Assembly: GCF_013035425.1 (NCBI RefSeq) | Contig: NZ_WQHX01000014.1 | Span: 1 to 44,293 of the forward strand | DNA: 44,293 bases | Direction of reading: 5' to 3' | Source of the DNA: Ruegeria arenilitoris | GTDB lineage: Bacteria > Pseudomonadota > Alphaproteobacteria > Rhodobacterales > Rhodobacteraceae | In this document: piece by piece, positions 25,649 to 34,213 of the stretch | Layout: every line of letters starts with the position of its first letter | Numbering within the stretch: the first letter of the stretch is position 1 | Notes under the pieces: model-generated | Database searches by the model: none | The model's input: only the letters and a program-made list of their open reading frames with translations | What the model was told of the DNA's origin: nothing | Position numbers and translations under genes: made by a program

Positions 25649-26653
25649 TCAAGGCTTTGGCACTCCTAACCTTATGGATGTTGAATAGTTATCGCTTAAT
25701 CCCTCTGCTAAGGCACGTTCCGTAATATCTCCAAGTCGGTACAAATCCTCGATAGAAAAATCGGTGTTCAGCACACCCATTTCGTAGAGGTAATTTGGGA
25801 AATAGCCGTTGACGATTATGCGATAGTCAATTGGTAATTTTATTCCGACATGACGCGCCAGCAATACAACAGAACGAGAGCAGTTCGTAAAAACGGAGTT
25901 GAACCAATGTGGGTTCTCTGCAACTTCATTTGCAGCTGCCACGAAGGCTTCTAGCAGACGAGTGTCACCTGGATTTCGATCAACCCTAAACAGTTGTACG
26001 CGTTCTTTCCGGATGTTTGAGCGCAGACCCACAACATCGCGTTCTTCGGCGGCGATCACAGAAATAGTATGTGCCTTAAAGAAATCTGCGACAGGAGAAA
26101 ACGTGCTGTCGATTTCACGACGAACTTCGACGGACCAAGTTAAGTAGTCCCCGTTCGCAAAGCCGAAACTCAGCATAAAATGCGCCATTTCTGGCCCAGC
26201 CCAATACGACATGAATAAATCGGTGCTTGTGATCTGAGACAGATCATATGTTCGCGTCACCCAACGTTTATCAAAATCACCTTCTGTTCGCCAATTGAAG
26301 GCCCGTACGTTTTGGAGAGTCAGGATATCACCATTGATTATTCCTGTTACTTGTCGTTCCACTTCTGGATCCCAATTTCCGTCAGACGGAGGGACAAGTG
26401 AATTCCACCAAACGTTAACTGCAATTAAAGCGGCTACAAACGCCGCAAAAAATCGCCAACGCATCGATGTGAAGAATGCAACAAGCGTGCCAATTCCAAA
26501 CGCGGCGAAACTTGCGGCGAAGCCCAGGACCAAAAGCTCGGACCCAGGCAGCTTGTACCACAGCGCCAGCGTGCCCCAAAGAACTGCATAGGCGATAATA
26601 AGAAAGAGAAGTGCGAGCAGTAGAAATCGGAATATTCGGATCATGTGAAACAA
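25649..26653 (-). CDS. DUF4105 (Lnb N-terminal-like) membrane protein
   Basis: 334 residues from a TTG with GAGGA at 7-base spacing; the ATG three codons later lacks such a site. Three membrane helices span about 10-85 (FLLLALLFLIIAYAVLW, VLGFAASFAAFGIG, FFAAFVAALIAVNVW). The periplasmic remainder fits DUF4105: FMSYWAGPEMAHFMLSFGF, ERVQLFRVDRNPGDTRL, FTNCSRSVVLLARHVG (the conserved NC motif of this cysteine-peptidase-like domain) and DYRIIVNGYFPNYLYEMG. Function unknown in general; proposed as a papain-like periplasmic hydrolase. It converges on the DUF900 lipoprotein gene. Confidence 0.85.
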   Translation of the reverse strand: MFHMIRIFRFLLLALLFLIIAYAVLWGTLALWYKLPGSELLVLGFAASFAAFGIGTLVAFFTSMRWRFFAAFVAALIAVNVWWNSLVPPSDGNWDPEVERQVTGIINGDILTLQNVRAFNWRTEGDFDKRWVTRTYDLSQITSTDLFMSYWAGPEMAHFMLSFGFANGDYLTWSVEVRREIDSTFSPVADFFKAHTISVIAAEERDVVGLRSNIRKERVQLFRVDRNPGDTRLLEAFVAAANEVAENPHWFNSVFTNCSRSVVLLARHVGIKLPIDYRIIVNGYFPNYLYEMGVLNTDFSIEDLYRLGDITERALAEGLSDNYSTSIRLGVPKP

Positions 26654-26879
26654 TACGGATCCTCGTCTAGGTAAGTAAATTGTCTAGAACAGGCTTTTTC
26701 GGCTGTTAAACCAAAATAATGATGGAATCTTTGAAACCAATCTTGACAGCAAACCCCGAAAAGCAGCTTTTGCCGGCGGGGTGGCTTTGGGCTCGGTGCA
26801 GGTTCAATGAAGACCGTCGCACACAATGCCAGTCATCAGATGGTCCTGCCAGACGAATTCGAACTTATCTCTGTTAGGC

Positions 26880-27680
26880 CAGTGACGCTGTCCTTTATGG
26901 CGCACCAAGTTCGCGCCACTCGGCAAGAACGGCGGTGCGTGTCAGTTTGAAGGTGTCTCGGCTGGTTAGCGATCTTTCCTGGTTGAAGTGGCTGTAAACG
27001 GAGGAATAGACGGATACGAATTTCTGTAAACTTCGCATACGCCGAAAACGTTGCATGGCGCGTTCTCTTCGTCGGAATGGTAGGTGCGAATTCTCAACGC
27101 GATTGTTGAGCCACCTTCCAGTACGTTGCTTTTCCAGCGCTCCTATTTCTCGGAGCGCCGCCTTGTAGGATGCGAAGCGATCCGTCACGATCTTCTCAGC
27201 ACAACCGTGCCGCTTCATCAATTTCTTGAGGAATTTCAGTGCTGCCTGCTTATTTCGACGTTTCGTGACGACGGCTTCCAGCACCTCACATTCCTGATCC
27301 ACAGCCTGCCACAGATAGTGTCGTTTTCCATTGACCTTCACAAAGACCTCGTCCACGTGCCACTTCCATTTCGAGAATGCGTGAAGTTGCTGAACACGCT
27401 TTCTTCGGATCTCGGAGGCAAACATCGGACCGAACCTGTTCCACCAGTATCGGACAGTTTCATGGCTCACAACGATCCCGCGTTCGTGCAGCAGATCTTC
27501 AACATTGTGGGGTGACAGCGGAAACCGAATATACAGAATGACCGCCAAGCGGGTGATCTCAGGACTGGTTTCGAAATACTTGAAAGAGGCAGGTCTGGTC
27601 GTGGGCAAAATCCACCCAACCACCCTGCCCCGCTCAAGACAAGTTCTTCTGACATGTCCATCCGTCCGGCCTAGTGCTGT
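26880..27680 (-). mobile_element. IS6-family insertion sequence, ends unresolved
   Basis: One IS6 transposase gene in a segment of the usual size. GGCC-containing sequences near 26877 and 27668 may mark the ends, but I could not align convincing terminal repeats or an 8-base target duplication, so the element may be old. Confidence 0.5.
26895..27623 (-). CDS. IS6 family transposase (DDE)
   Basis: 242 residues from a GTG; the usual family length is about 230-240. N-terminal helix-turn-helix region FPLSPHNVEDLLHERGI and VSHETVRYWWNRFGPMF are typical of the IS6 type common in Rhodobacteraceae. The catalytic triad is visible: D in WHVDEVFVKVNGK, D in IVTDRFASYK and E in NNRVENSHLPFRRRER. The frame is intact, so it may be active. 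It lies among small orphan genes and remnants, consistent with an accessory region. Confidence 0.92.
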   Translation of the reverse strand: MVGWILPTTRPASFKYFETSPEITRLAVILYIRFPLSPHNVEDLLHERGIVVSHETVRYWWNRFGPMFASEIRRKRVQQLHAFSKWKWHVDEVFVKVNGKRHYLWQAVDQECEVLEAVVTKRRNKQAALKFLKKLMKRHGCAEKIVTDRFASYKAALREIGALEKQRTGRWLNNRVENSHLPFRRRERAMQRFRRMRSLQKFVSVYSSVYSHFNQERSLTSRDTFKLTRTAVLAEWRELGAP

Positions 27681-27696
27681 CGCCGGAACAAAACAG

Positions 27697-27984
27697 CTAG
27701 CCCATCATATCCCAATCTGTGTGGGCTCCATGATGAAACTCACCAATGTCCAACGTTGCAACGGCTGAGAAATCATCCTGAGCCGAACCCTGTGTGGGTT
27801 TATGATTTGATTTGCCAGCAGGCGCATCGCCAAAATTGTGTCGATCCGCGGCAGTATCGCCAGGATTGTTGTTGGCCTGATGCCCACTTCCGTGTCCGTG
27901 CCACTTAGTCGTGAAACCTGCTGGTCCACCTGCATCCGGGGGTGCCATTAAGGGGGCGGCTGAAAACCTCATTAAGCTTTTCAT
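27697..27984 (-). CDS. Small His/Asn-rich protein of unknown function
   Basis: 95 residues from an ATG with an excellent AGGAGAAGAA site. No family recognised. The chain is hydrophilic and low in complexity, rich in His, Gly, Asn and Asp (KWHGHGSGHQANNNPGD, EFHHGAHTDWDMMG), without a clear signal peptide. The His clusters might bind metal, but this is only a composition-based guess. Its 3' end lies within about 20 bases of the probable IS6 end, so the C-terminus could have been changed by the insertion. It overlaps an opposite-strand frame. Confidence 0.45.
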   Translation of the reverse strand: MKSLMRFSAAPLMAPPDAGGPAGFTTKWHGHGSGHQANNNPGDTAADRHNFGDAPAGKSNHKPTQGSAQDDFSAVATLDIGEFHHGAHTDWDMMG

Positions 27985-28229
27985 TTCTTCTCCTCTTAGC
28001 TGCGCATGCAACCCCCACGGCTGGTTATCGTGAGGAGGATTGGGTCAGAATTGTGGCAGGTTGTGAGAGTAAGTCTAAACTTGGCAATAAACCGCCCAAC
28101 GATTGCCCTATCATCGCAGAGCACATTTGCTTGCACGATGGCATGGCGCGGACGCTTTGGCGGGCGCCGGGTTCAGTGCATTTAATAACTGACCCCACGC
28201 CTTTAATTGCCACAAATTCTGACTGCTAA
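27942..28229 (+). CDS. Possible small secreted cysteine-containing protein
   Basis: 95 codons from a GTG without a visible ribosome-binding site. The first part looks like a signal peptide (LSFSFLLLLAAHATPTAGY) and the rest has four Cys (AGCES, NDCP, EHICLHD, NSDC), a pattern seen in small exported proteins. However, the leader overlaps the start of the opposite small gene, which has the better start signals. Both cannot easily be well expressed, and this one is the less certain. Confidence 0.3.
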   Translation: MPLRGRLKTSLSFSFLLLLAAHATPTAGYREEDWVRIVAGCESKSKLGNKPPNDCPIIAEHICLHDGMARTLWRAPGSVHLITDPTPLIATNSDC

Positions 28230-28391
28230 AAACACATTTCATGAGAAAACTGTTCCAGAGGCCTTCAATTTCAGACCTACATGAACATAGGTTCGGGCAT
28301 GATCGTTGCTTGATTCAAAAAATGAAGCCTCAAAAGCAAATGTAACTTATACATCAACAGTATGAGTTCAGTGAAATTGAGGGGACACCGC

Positions 28392-28751
28392 GTGAAGATC
28401 TATTCTGTATTCGTTTGGATGCTTGCTCTAACCTTGACGGTTGGCGTCATCGATGTGGCTTCTGCCAAAGAGAAGGGCGGAAAGTCAAAAGACAAGAAAG
28501 TTCAGTTGGACAGCAAACCAGGCAAAGGGCAGAAAGCCGTACCGCCAGGGCAAATAAAGCGATATACAAGGGGGGCAAAACTTCCCGCCGACTTGGACTA
28601 CTCGGACATCGGCGACCTTGCTAACTGGAAATTGAAACCTCCAGGAAAGGGAAATCGTTACATACGCGTCAACGATGAAATTTTGGAAGTTTCGGATGAT
28701 CTGTCTACTGTCGTGGATGCCGTTGGCATCGTCGGTGACCTGGCTAGGTAA
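28392..28751 (+). CDS. Exported RcnB/CigR-like protein
   Basis: 119 residues from a GTG with GAGGGGA 7 bases upstream; the ATG 30 bases earlier has no such site. A signal peptide (IYSVFVWMLALTLTVGVIDV, cut near ASA) is followed by a Lys-rich stretch and then PPGQIKRYTRGAKLPADLDY, KPPGKGNRYIRVNDEIL and VVDAVGIV. This PPG...L-P...YxRVxDxxxxV order is that of the RcnB/CigR group of periplasmic proteins, known for metal homeostasis (RcnB) or virulence modulation (CigR). The specific role here is open. It is monocistronic. Confidence 0.75.
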   Translation: MKIYSVFVWMLALTLTVGVIDVASAKEKGGKSKDKKVQLDSKPGKGQKAVPPGQIKRYTRGAKLPADLDYSDIGDLANWKLKPPGKGNRYIRVNDEILEVSDDLSTVVDAVGIVGDLAR

Positions 28752-28905
28752 AACAACTGATACATAACTCCTTGGCTCAATACGGTCATCTGAGTTATTT
28801 GGTCAGATGTCCGGTCCGGGGTGGATAGCAGACCGAAGTTTACGAAGCGCCAAGATCTGCTCTGCGCACAAAGCAGCCACTGCCGCGAGACGAGCGCCTT
28901 AGCTT

Positions 28906-30075
28906 TCAGGCATCGAGAAAATCCCGGAGCGCCTTTACAAACACATGGAATGTTGGGTGGCCGGGAACAGGTAGGTGGTTAGCGCTTTCCAACACCAACA
29001 GCTCCGAGTCGGGAATACCTGCGGCAAGTTTCTGCGCCTGCACCAAGGGGTGTATTGCATCGTCGCGACCCTGAATGATCAGAGTCGGACATTCGACTTT
29101 GTTCAACACATCAATGATTGATGCATTGTTGGACCTTTCGCGGTGATCGAGCATGAATTTCTGAGAGGCGCTTTCCTGCATTAGTCCCACAATTTGCCGC
29201 ACGCCTTCGGCTGGGCCCTCGGGAAAATAGGCCGTAAGAAACGCAGTGGCAATTCCGCCTTCATGTTGGCCCCAACCTGCCTCCATCATAACCTTTAAGA
29301 CCTCAGGTCGGCCGTCTGCCTGACGAAGCCCGCGGCCCTCTGCATACCCGCCGACGATTACCAGTTGAGTGAGCTTTTCAGGATGCGTTGCCGCAAATGT
29401 GACTGCTTCCATACACGCACCGGACTCACTCATGAGGGCAAATCGATCTAAACCGGCAGCATCGGCAACCGCGGCCATATCTTCGACGTTTTCTTCGATG
29501 CTGAGCGCGTCATCCAACGCCTCCGATAGACCAGTTCCAGCCCAGTCCATTTGGACGAGTGTTCGGCCCTCACGATAGGCATCATAGCCATCGCGTAAGA
29601 CCGGTATGTGCCAGGCCTTCTCTTTGCTAAGCGGCGGTCCATCAAGTTGAAACAGCGGTGGGCCAGAGCCTGAAACAAGGTAGGCCAGCGAGTGCCCGCG
29701 TTTTGAGATCGTGTATCGAACCTTGGGAGTCGTCGGCTTTTCCGAACATGGTCGATCGGTTGCCTCGCCGCCAGTAACAACAGCAACCATTTCCAGACCT
29801 CGTCCGTGATGTGTTCGAATTACCTTCTGCTGCTTTCCGTCGTCTCCAATCGCACGGCGCGCCGCGGCGATCCGGGCACTTACGGCACTTTCGGAAACGA
29901 CGCGCCCGCCCCAGACCGCGTCAATGATCTCATCCTTGGTCACCAACCTTGAAGGGTTCTCCGCCAGAAATCGCAGCAAATCGAAAACTTGCGGTTCGAT
30001 GGCAACCTCCAAACCGGCGCATTTCAGTCGACGGCTAGCAGTGTCGAGTTCGCAATCTCCAAAACGGTAGAACAA
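28906..30075 (-). CDS. Winged-helix regulator fused to alpha/beta hydrolase
   Basis: 389 residues. Residues 1-100 form an OmpR/CadC-type winged helix (FGDCELDTASRRL, FDLLRFLAENPSRLVTKDEI, AVWGGRVVSESAVSARI, THHGRGLEMVA). Residues about 140-389 are an alpha/beta hydrolase: nucleophile Ser in LMSESGACMEAV, Asp in QGRDDAIHP and His in ESANHLPVPGHP, giving a full triad. LVQMDWAGTGLSEA is the oxyanion/cap side. The elbow reads SESGA instead of GxSxG. Such a fusion could sense or hydrolyse a small ester or lactone and change transcription. The start is a TTG next to AAAGGT. An inverted repeat lies just upstream and a small gene diverges from it. Confidence 0.88.
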   Translation of the reverse strand: MFYRFGDCELDTASRRLKCAGLEVAIEPQVFDLLRFLAENPSRLVTKDEIIDAVWGGRVVSESAVSARIAAARRAIGDDGKQQKVIRTHHGRGLEMVAVVTGGEATDRPCSEKPTTPKVRYTISKRGHSLAYLVSGSGPPLFQLDGPPLSKEKAWHIPVLRDGYDAYREGRTLVQMDWAGTGLSEALDDALSIEENVEDMAAVADAAGLDRFALMSESGACMEAVTFAATHPEKLTQLVIVGGYAEGRGLRQADGRPEVLKVMMEAGWGQHEGGIATAFLTAYFPEGPAEGVRQIVGLMQESASQKFMLDHRERSNNASIIDVLNKVECPTLIIQGRDDAIHPLVQAQKLAAGIPDSELLVLESANHLPVPGHPTFHVFVKALRDFLDA

Positions 30076-30080
30076 TGAGA

Positions 30081-30143
30081 AAACCTTTGATTTAAGCTGG
30101 TTTTGGAGATTCTAGACGATTCCAAAGGAAATCAAAGGGGTTT
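30081..30143. promoter_or_regulatory. Imperfect inverted repeat in divergent promoter region
   Basis: AAACCTTTGATTT (30081-30093) and AAATCAAAGGGGTTT (30129-30143) are inverted copies differing only by two extra G, 35 bases apart. They flank the likely promoter of the winged-helix/hydrolase gene and lie before the divergent small gene, so they may be its autoregulatory site. Confidence 0.5.
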
Positions 30144-30213
30144 CTAAGGACCGCCTTCAAGCGGCAACGTCCCATGTTGTGCATCGTGTTTCTAGCAACC
30201 AAGGAGACACAAC

Positions 30214-30411
30214 ATGCAACCGCCTTTTGATCTGAACTTGTTGAAAACACCGCTCCCTCACGAACAGCGGGAATTGTACGTCAAGGCCGAGCACGCACGG
30301 CAAATCAAGAACTCCGATGCAGCCATTCACGCGTTGATTTCAGGTTGGCGAAACAGCGTTTCCGCTTGGGTCGTCGTGAAGCTCCGTGCCGTTGAGCGCG
30401 CGGTTGGCTAG
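30214..30411 (+). CDS. Small conserved-looking helical protein
   Basis: 65 residues with an AAGGAG site 8 bases before the ATG. Sequence MQPPFDLNLLKTPLPHEQ leads to a helical, basic second half (ALISGWRNSVSAWVVVKLR). The pattern of a short N-terminal helix plus an amphipathic Trp/Arg-rich helix is reminiscent of DUF1127-type small proteins, but I cannot assign the family. It is divergent from the winged-helix/hydrolase gene and may be its regulated partner. Confidence 0.65.
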   Translation: MQPPFDLNLLKTPLPHEQRELYVKAEHARQIKNSDAAIHALISGWRNSVSAWVVVKLRAVERAVG

Positions 30412-30517
30412 GCATCTTCACTGCAGGCAACCCCGTGACTGTAACTCTCGAAAGTCAGCTTTGGGCTCTTAGCGGACGCCGGTATTAGTTCTAGTACGCA
30501 GGTCCCAAGTTCCATCT

Positions 30518-30797
30518 CTATTTCGCGGCTAGCAGAAGCAAAACGAGAGCGAGTACACCCCAGCCTGCGATCGCGGGGTAGGACCAACCAATATTGCTCC
30601 TCCTTGGGCAAGTCCCAGCCCTCAGTGCCCCGAGCCGCCCTAACGGTCCAAAGACACGCGACGGGCCAGTAAACGGTAATTCCCAAGGCTGCACCGAGCA
30701 CCGCCGCAGCCCACGAAGCGGCCATCGCGTGCGCCACGAGCCCGAGGCCAAGTAAAGGTGCATAGAAAACCAAATCGGCGCCCGCATATGCGGACAA
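30518..30797 (-). pseudogene. Frameshifted small membrane protein gene
   Basis: From a TTG start the frame encodes two membrane helices (LVFYAPLLGLGLVAHAMAAS and AVLGAALGITVYWPVACLW) and a loop ending EEQYWLVLP. There it leaves the coding pattern. In the neighbouring frame the expected last helix follows at once, AIAGWGVLALVLLLLAAK, with a stop after it. The switch is at a run of four G (30575-30578, CCCC in the gene). Removing one C restores a continuous three-helix protein of about 92 residues. Either an inactivating +1 indel or a sequencing error in a homopolymer. The N-terminus may also be incomplete, as no ATG or ribosome-binding site is seen. Confidence 0.6.
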
Positions 30798-30850
30798 TAG
30801 GGTTGTTCAAAGAGATCGCAGAGCTGCAAGATCGCTGGGAAATCGAAGGA

Positions 30851-31165
30851 CTAAGTCCAGGCGACAGCTGTTCCAACAAGAACCAGAGCCATCCCAGCAG
30901 CTTCTTTGACTGAGTACACCTCTTGGAAGAAAAAATGTGAAACCACACCCAAAATTATGACTTCAGCTCCCAATATAGCTACGTAAATCAGCCCCAATTT
31001 TTCATGCCCCAGAGCTGCAACTTCGAATGCGCCAGCTGTCAGCAAAGCAACAGCGATTATAGTTGCCACGCCCAGGTTAGGTAGTGTCCACCATGACTTC
31101 ATGGCAACTATAGCAATACAGTAAAAAAGAGCAGATAGTAGTGCGAGTGCAGCAACCACGCTCAT
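30851..31165 (-). CDS. Small four-helix transporter-like protein (EamA/SMR type)
   Basis: 104 residues with a GAGGGAGA site before the ATG. Four hydrophobic segments, about the size of an SMR protein or half an EamA protein. The last part (VSHFFFQEVYSVKEAAGM, ALVLVGTAVAWT) has the typical EamA/SMR ending, F-x-E-x-x-x-x-E-x-x-G-xx-L-xx-G. Such proteins often act as dimers exporting small polar or cationic compounds. No partner gene is adjacent; the frameshifted membrane gene is just downstream. Confidence 0.75.
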   Translation of the reverse strand: MSVVAALALLSALFYCIAIVAMKSWWTLPNLGVATIIAVALLTAGAFEVAALGHEKLGLIYVAILGAEVIILGVVSHFFFQEVYSVKEAAGMALVLVGTAVAWT

Positions 31166-31629
31166 GATTAAATCTCCCTCGATAGAAATAAAATATCAGA
31201 AAGAAACTCATTGAGATGTGACCTAATTCACAAAGCAATTTTGAATTTTTCAGGGGTCAAAACCACAGGTATTGTCAGCGGCCCAATTGGACGCTCCGGG
31301 CTCGGTTCGGTCATTCGCTTCACTCGGCGTGAGCATCCGCTTTGCGGACAAAGCCACCATTTGGTCAATGACCGCTTTCCAGAAGTGGGCTTCGTTCGCG
31401 GGGTAAGCGTATTTGTTGGATCGTTTGAAAGCTGCGGGGGCCTTATCAGCCCATATCCGAAACGCCCGTGAGAAGCCTGTTGAGTCGGTATGGCCTAGTC
31501 TTTACGCTTTTCGCGGCGTTGAAGTCCCACGGAAAAACGCCGGATATCCGAAGCGAGCCAACGCCTGCAGTAAGTTGGGACTTGCGTCGTCGCTTCTGAA
31601 TCTTGGAGCGGTAATCTTTAGCTTAACGA
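31166..31629. other. Gene-free interval with intergenic repeat
   Basis: No convincing gene. It contains a well-preserved copy of the 61-base unit. The flanking leftward genes are separate transcripts. Confidence 0.5.
31298..31358 (+). repeat. Degenerate 61-base intergenic repeat, copy 2
   Basis: GGGCTC-N21-CGGCGTGAG-N10-GCGGACAAAGCCACC, including GGTCATTCGCTTC inside the first spacer, which is shared in varied form with copies 3 and 4. Confidence 0.65.
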
Positions 31630-32622
31630 TCAGTCGGAGTTGCATATCTGATTGCGTTTTTTGAATTCATTCGGAGTCATCCCGGTCCATCGCTTGAAAC
31701 TCCTGTGAAAACTGGGTTGGTCCAGAAGCCCAACACTTTCACCAATTTCTTTTATCGAAAGTTGGCTGTTTACAAGCAAAGTCTTCGCTCGCTTCGCCCG
31801 ACATTTTTCCAGTTCTGCTTTGAAGCTTGTACCATTGGCTCGGAAGGTGCGTTTCAAACGGTCGGGGCTTTGCGAATACAACTCTGCAAACCAGTTCAGG
31901 GTGGCAGGTTGCTTGTCGAGATGCAGTTCAAGCAAATCGCGGGTTTGCTGAAGAAAGTCGTCGGCGCCTGTGAAGTTCTCCGGGAGATTCTGGCTTTGCC
32001 CACCTCCGGACCGAAGCAACAACCAGTTTGCTGGAAACTCGATGTGCGCCCCCATGCGGTTGGTCCTGCGTACCGAAATTTCCTTTTTCTGCCAATCAGG
32101 GATACAATCAGGTTTGCAAACCCAGAATTGTAGTTTCTTGGAGTCCCAGTCGGGATCGCAGACGGATCGAACTAGTCGAACCATAAATCCCAGATAATAG
32201 CCGTCGACTTGGCCAGGTGGAGAAGATGGCTTGAATGTGCGTTTTGCAACCAACCTAGCGACATGACCGTTGGTCTCGAGATTGTAGTTCGCCATGGACG
32301 AAATCCTGCCGACGTCCACAACAAGCGATATTAAAAGATCACCGAGCGTCGCGCTTTGAGTTTCAAGGATCGACAGGTTGGGCAATGTATTGAGAGCCGC
32401 ATTAGCACCGACGTCAAACCCTAAATGCGGGTTACTCAATGCCTTCGCGAGATTGTCGATCAGATCGTACCAATGCTGCCCTGCCATGAACGCTTCGCCG
32501 CGCTGCACGTCCTTCAGACAGAGGCCGGATGGCTCAAGAAATTTTTCAACTTCAAGGCCATGGCTGAGGGCAAGGGACACAAAAGGTTGCGCCATCGAGC
32601 ATTCAACAGTTGGGAGTTTCAT
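31630..32622 (-). CDS. AraC family transcriptional regulator
   Basis: 330 residues from the ATG at 32622; an ATG at 32694 would add 24 charged residues, and neither has a strong ribosome-binding site. The N-terminal 200 residues resemble the arabinose-binding-like sensor of the OruR/ArgR type (QPFVSLALSHGLEVEKFL). The C-terminal 100 residues are the double helix-turn-helix: KTLLVNSQLSIKEIGESVG and FHRSFKRWTGMTPNEFKK. It is divergent from the exported amidohydrolase operon, with about 150 bases between, and is the obvious candidate to control it in response to that operon's substrate or product. Confidence 0.9.
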   Translation of the reverse strand: MKLPTVECSMAQPFVSLALSHGLEVEKFLEPSGLCLKDVQRGEAFMAGQHWYDLIDNLAKALSNPHLGFDVGANAALNTLPNLSILETQSATLGDLLISLVVDVGRISSMANYNLETNGHVARLVAKRTFKPSSPPGQVDGYYLGFMVRLVRSVCDPDWDSKKLQFWVCKPDCIPDWQKKEISVRRTNRMGAHIEFPANWLLLRSGGGQSQNLPENFTGADDFLQQTRDLLELHLDKQPATLNWFAELYSQSPDRLKRTFRANGTSFKAELEKCRAKRAKTLLVNSQLSIKEIGESVGLLDQPSFHRSFKRWTGMTPNEFKKRNQICNSD

Positions 32623-32773
32623 TTGCCGACCTGAACTATCGCGATTTAATTTTTTATTCGCATTTTCGAGCATTTTTTTGGACAATTCAACCATATTGCT
32701 AATGACAGTCTGAGCGCCACACGCAAAGATACAATCGTGCAGAGCAGTGCATTGCCAAGAAGGAAACTCCAAA

Positions 32774-34147
32774 ATGTTCAAAAGATTTATAGTCGCCACT
32801 GTTCTTTCAGCGGTCGCAACATATTCATTTGCTCAAGAGGAGAGCTTTCCGATCCTCTTCACCAATGTGCATGTCTTTGACGGGGTGAACGAAGAGCGGA
32901 TCGAGAATGCCAATGTGCTGGTCGTCGACAACTTGATCGCCGATGTCTCGACCGAACCTCTGGCCGTCGCCAACGCCCAGATCATCGACGGCGGCGGGCG
33001 CACGCTGATGCCGGGGATGCATGACCAGCACGTGCATCTTACGGTATTCAATCCGCTCAGCGACGGGTTACGCCAGAACATCACTCCCTTTCACCTTGGC
33101 GGCGTCGCCACGATCCGGTCCGAACGCATCCTGATGAACGGATTCACAACCGTGCGCGACCTTGGTGGTCCGGCCAAATCCATCGCCCGCATCATTGACA
33201 CCGGAATGTTTCCCGGCCCGCGTATCTATTCCTCGGAAGCGTTTATCACTCAGACATCCGGTCATGCCGATTTCCGCAAACTGAACGACCGGCATCCGAC
33301 ACTCTCCGGACAGGGTCCTTCGCATTGGGTCGAGACGGACATGAGCTTTATCGCCGACGGACCTGAGCAAATCCGAATGGCGGTGCGTGAAAACCTGCGT
33401 CGCGGGGCAACCCAGATCAAGATCATGGTCAGCGGCGGGGTTACGTCAGAGTTCGATCCGCTGCACTCACTTCAGTATCAGGCTGACGAGATCCAGATGG
33501 CGGTCAAGACGGCCGCGCAATGGGGCACCTATGTCACCTGCCATGTGTTCACCGAAGAGGCGATCCGCAACTGCATCGACAATGGCGCCAAGACGATTGA
33601 ACACATCCCGTTCCTGACCAAGGAGGCTGCCGAGATTATGGTCGAAAAGCAGATCATGTTCGCGACGGCGGTGGCCCCGGTCTACTCGGTGACCACCGAA
33701 CAAGCGGAAGCCTTTTACACGCCAGCGTCCTTTGTAAAATGGAAAAGCGTGCGCGATGCTGCAGCCAATATGATCGAAGTAATCCAGACGACGCCGGGCA
33801 TGATCGATCTCTACACACTGGGCACAGACCTTGTGAACAACTGGGATCAGACGCTTGAGCAAGACAAGAAGATGAACGACGAAATCGGGTATCTGCACGA
33901 AGCGGGTTTCAGCGCATATGACATTCTGCGCATCGCTACGTCGAACGGCGCCCGCATGAACCAACTGACCGGCTTGAACAACCCGTATCAAGACGGCCCC
34001 CTCGGCGTGGTCGAGGAAGGTGCCTATGCAGATCTTCTACTCGTCGATGGCAACCCGCTGGAGGACATCCTTCTGTTGGCCGAGCCGGACGCCAATCTGA
34101 AAATCATCATGAAAGACGGCGTGATCTACAAGAATACACTCGATTGA
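32774..34147 (+). CDS. Exported amidohydrolase 1 (metal-dependent, imidazolonepropionase/Xaa-Arg-dipeptidase-like)
   Basis: 457 residues from the ATG with AAGGAAA upstream. Signal peptide MFKRFIVATVLSAVATYSFA, then a TIM-barrel amidohydrolase: His86/His88 (HDQHVHL), bridging Lys216 (IKIMVSGG), His257 (CHVF), His277 (IEHIPF) and Asp352 (GTDL), the complete binuclear-type ligand set. Relatives include prolidase-like carboxypeptidases acting on N-acyl or dipeptidyl amino acids and imidazolonepropionase. The C-terminus MKDGVIYKNTLD is shared with the next gene product. It starts a six-gene operon divergent from araC; the exported location suggests periplasmic cleavage of an amide. Confidence 0.9.
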   Translation: MFKRFIVATVLSAVATYSFAQEESFPILFTNVHVFDGVNEERIENANVLVVDNLIADVSTEPLAVANAQIIDGGGRTLMPGMHDQHVHLTVFNPLSDGLRQNITPFHLGGVATIRSERILMNGFTTVRDLGGPAKSIARIIDTGMFPGPRIYSSEAFITQTSGHADFRKLNDRHPTLSGQGPSHWVETDMSFIADGPEQIRMAVRENLRRGATQIKIMVSGGVTSEFDPLHSLQYQADEIQMAVKTAAQWGTYVTCHVFTEEAIRNCIDNGAKTIEHIPFLTKEAAEIMVEKQIMFATAVAPVYSVTTEQAEAFYTPASFVKWKSVRDAAANMIEVIQTTPGMIDLYTLGTDLVNNWDQTLEQDKKMNDEIGYLHEAGFSAYDILRIATSNGARMNQLTGLNNPYQDGPLGVVEEGAYADLLLVDGNPLEDILLLAEPDANLKIIMKDGVIYKNTLD

Positions 34148-34213
34148 GTGTCGCGCGGGGTGAATTCACCTCGGCACCCCGCGCACCCCGATAGCGGAAG
34201 GGAAAGGAAGCCC

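Noticed and set aside
26789..26840. Possible fifth copy of the intergenic repeat
   Set aside because: Only GGGCTC and a weak central block match; the GCGGACAAAGCC block is missing.
31413..31664. Plus-strand frame containing an LYAFRG stretch
   Set aside because: The resemblance to peroxide stress proteins of the YaaA type is limited to a few residues and the frame overlaps the AraC gene end.
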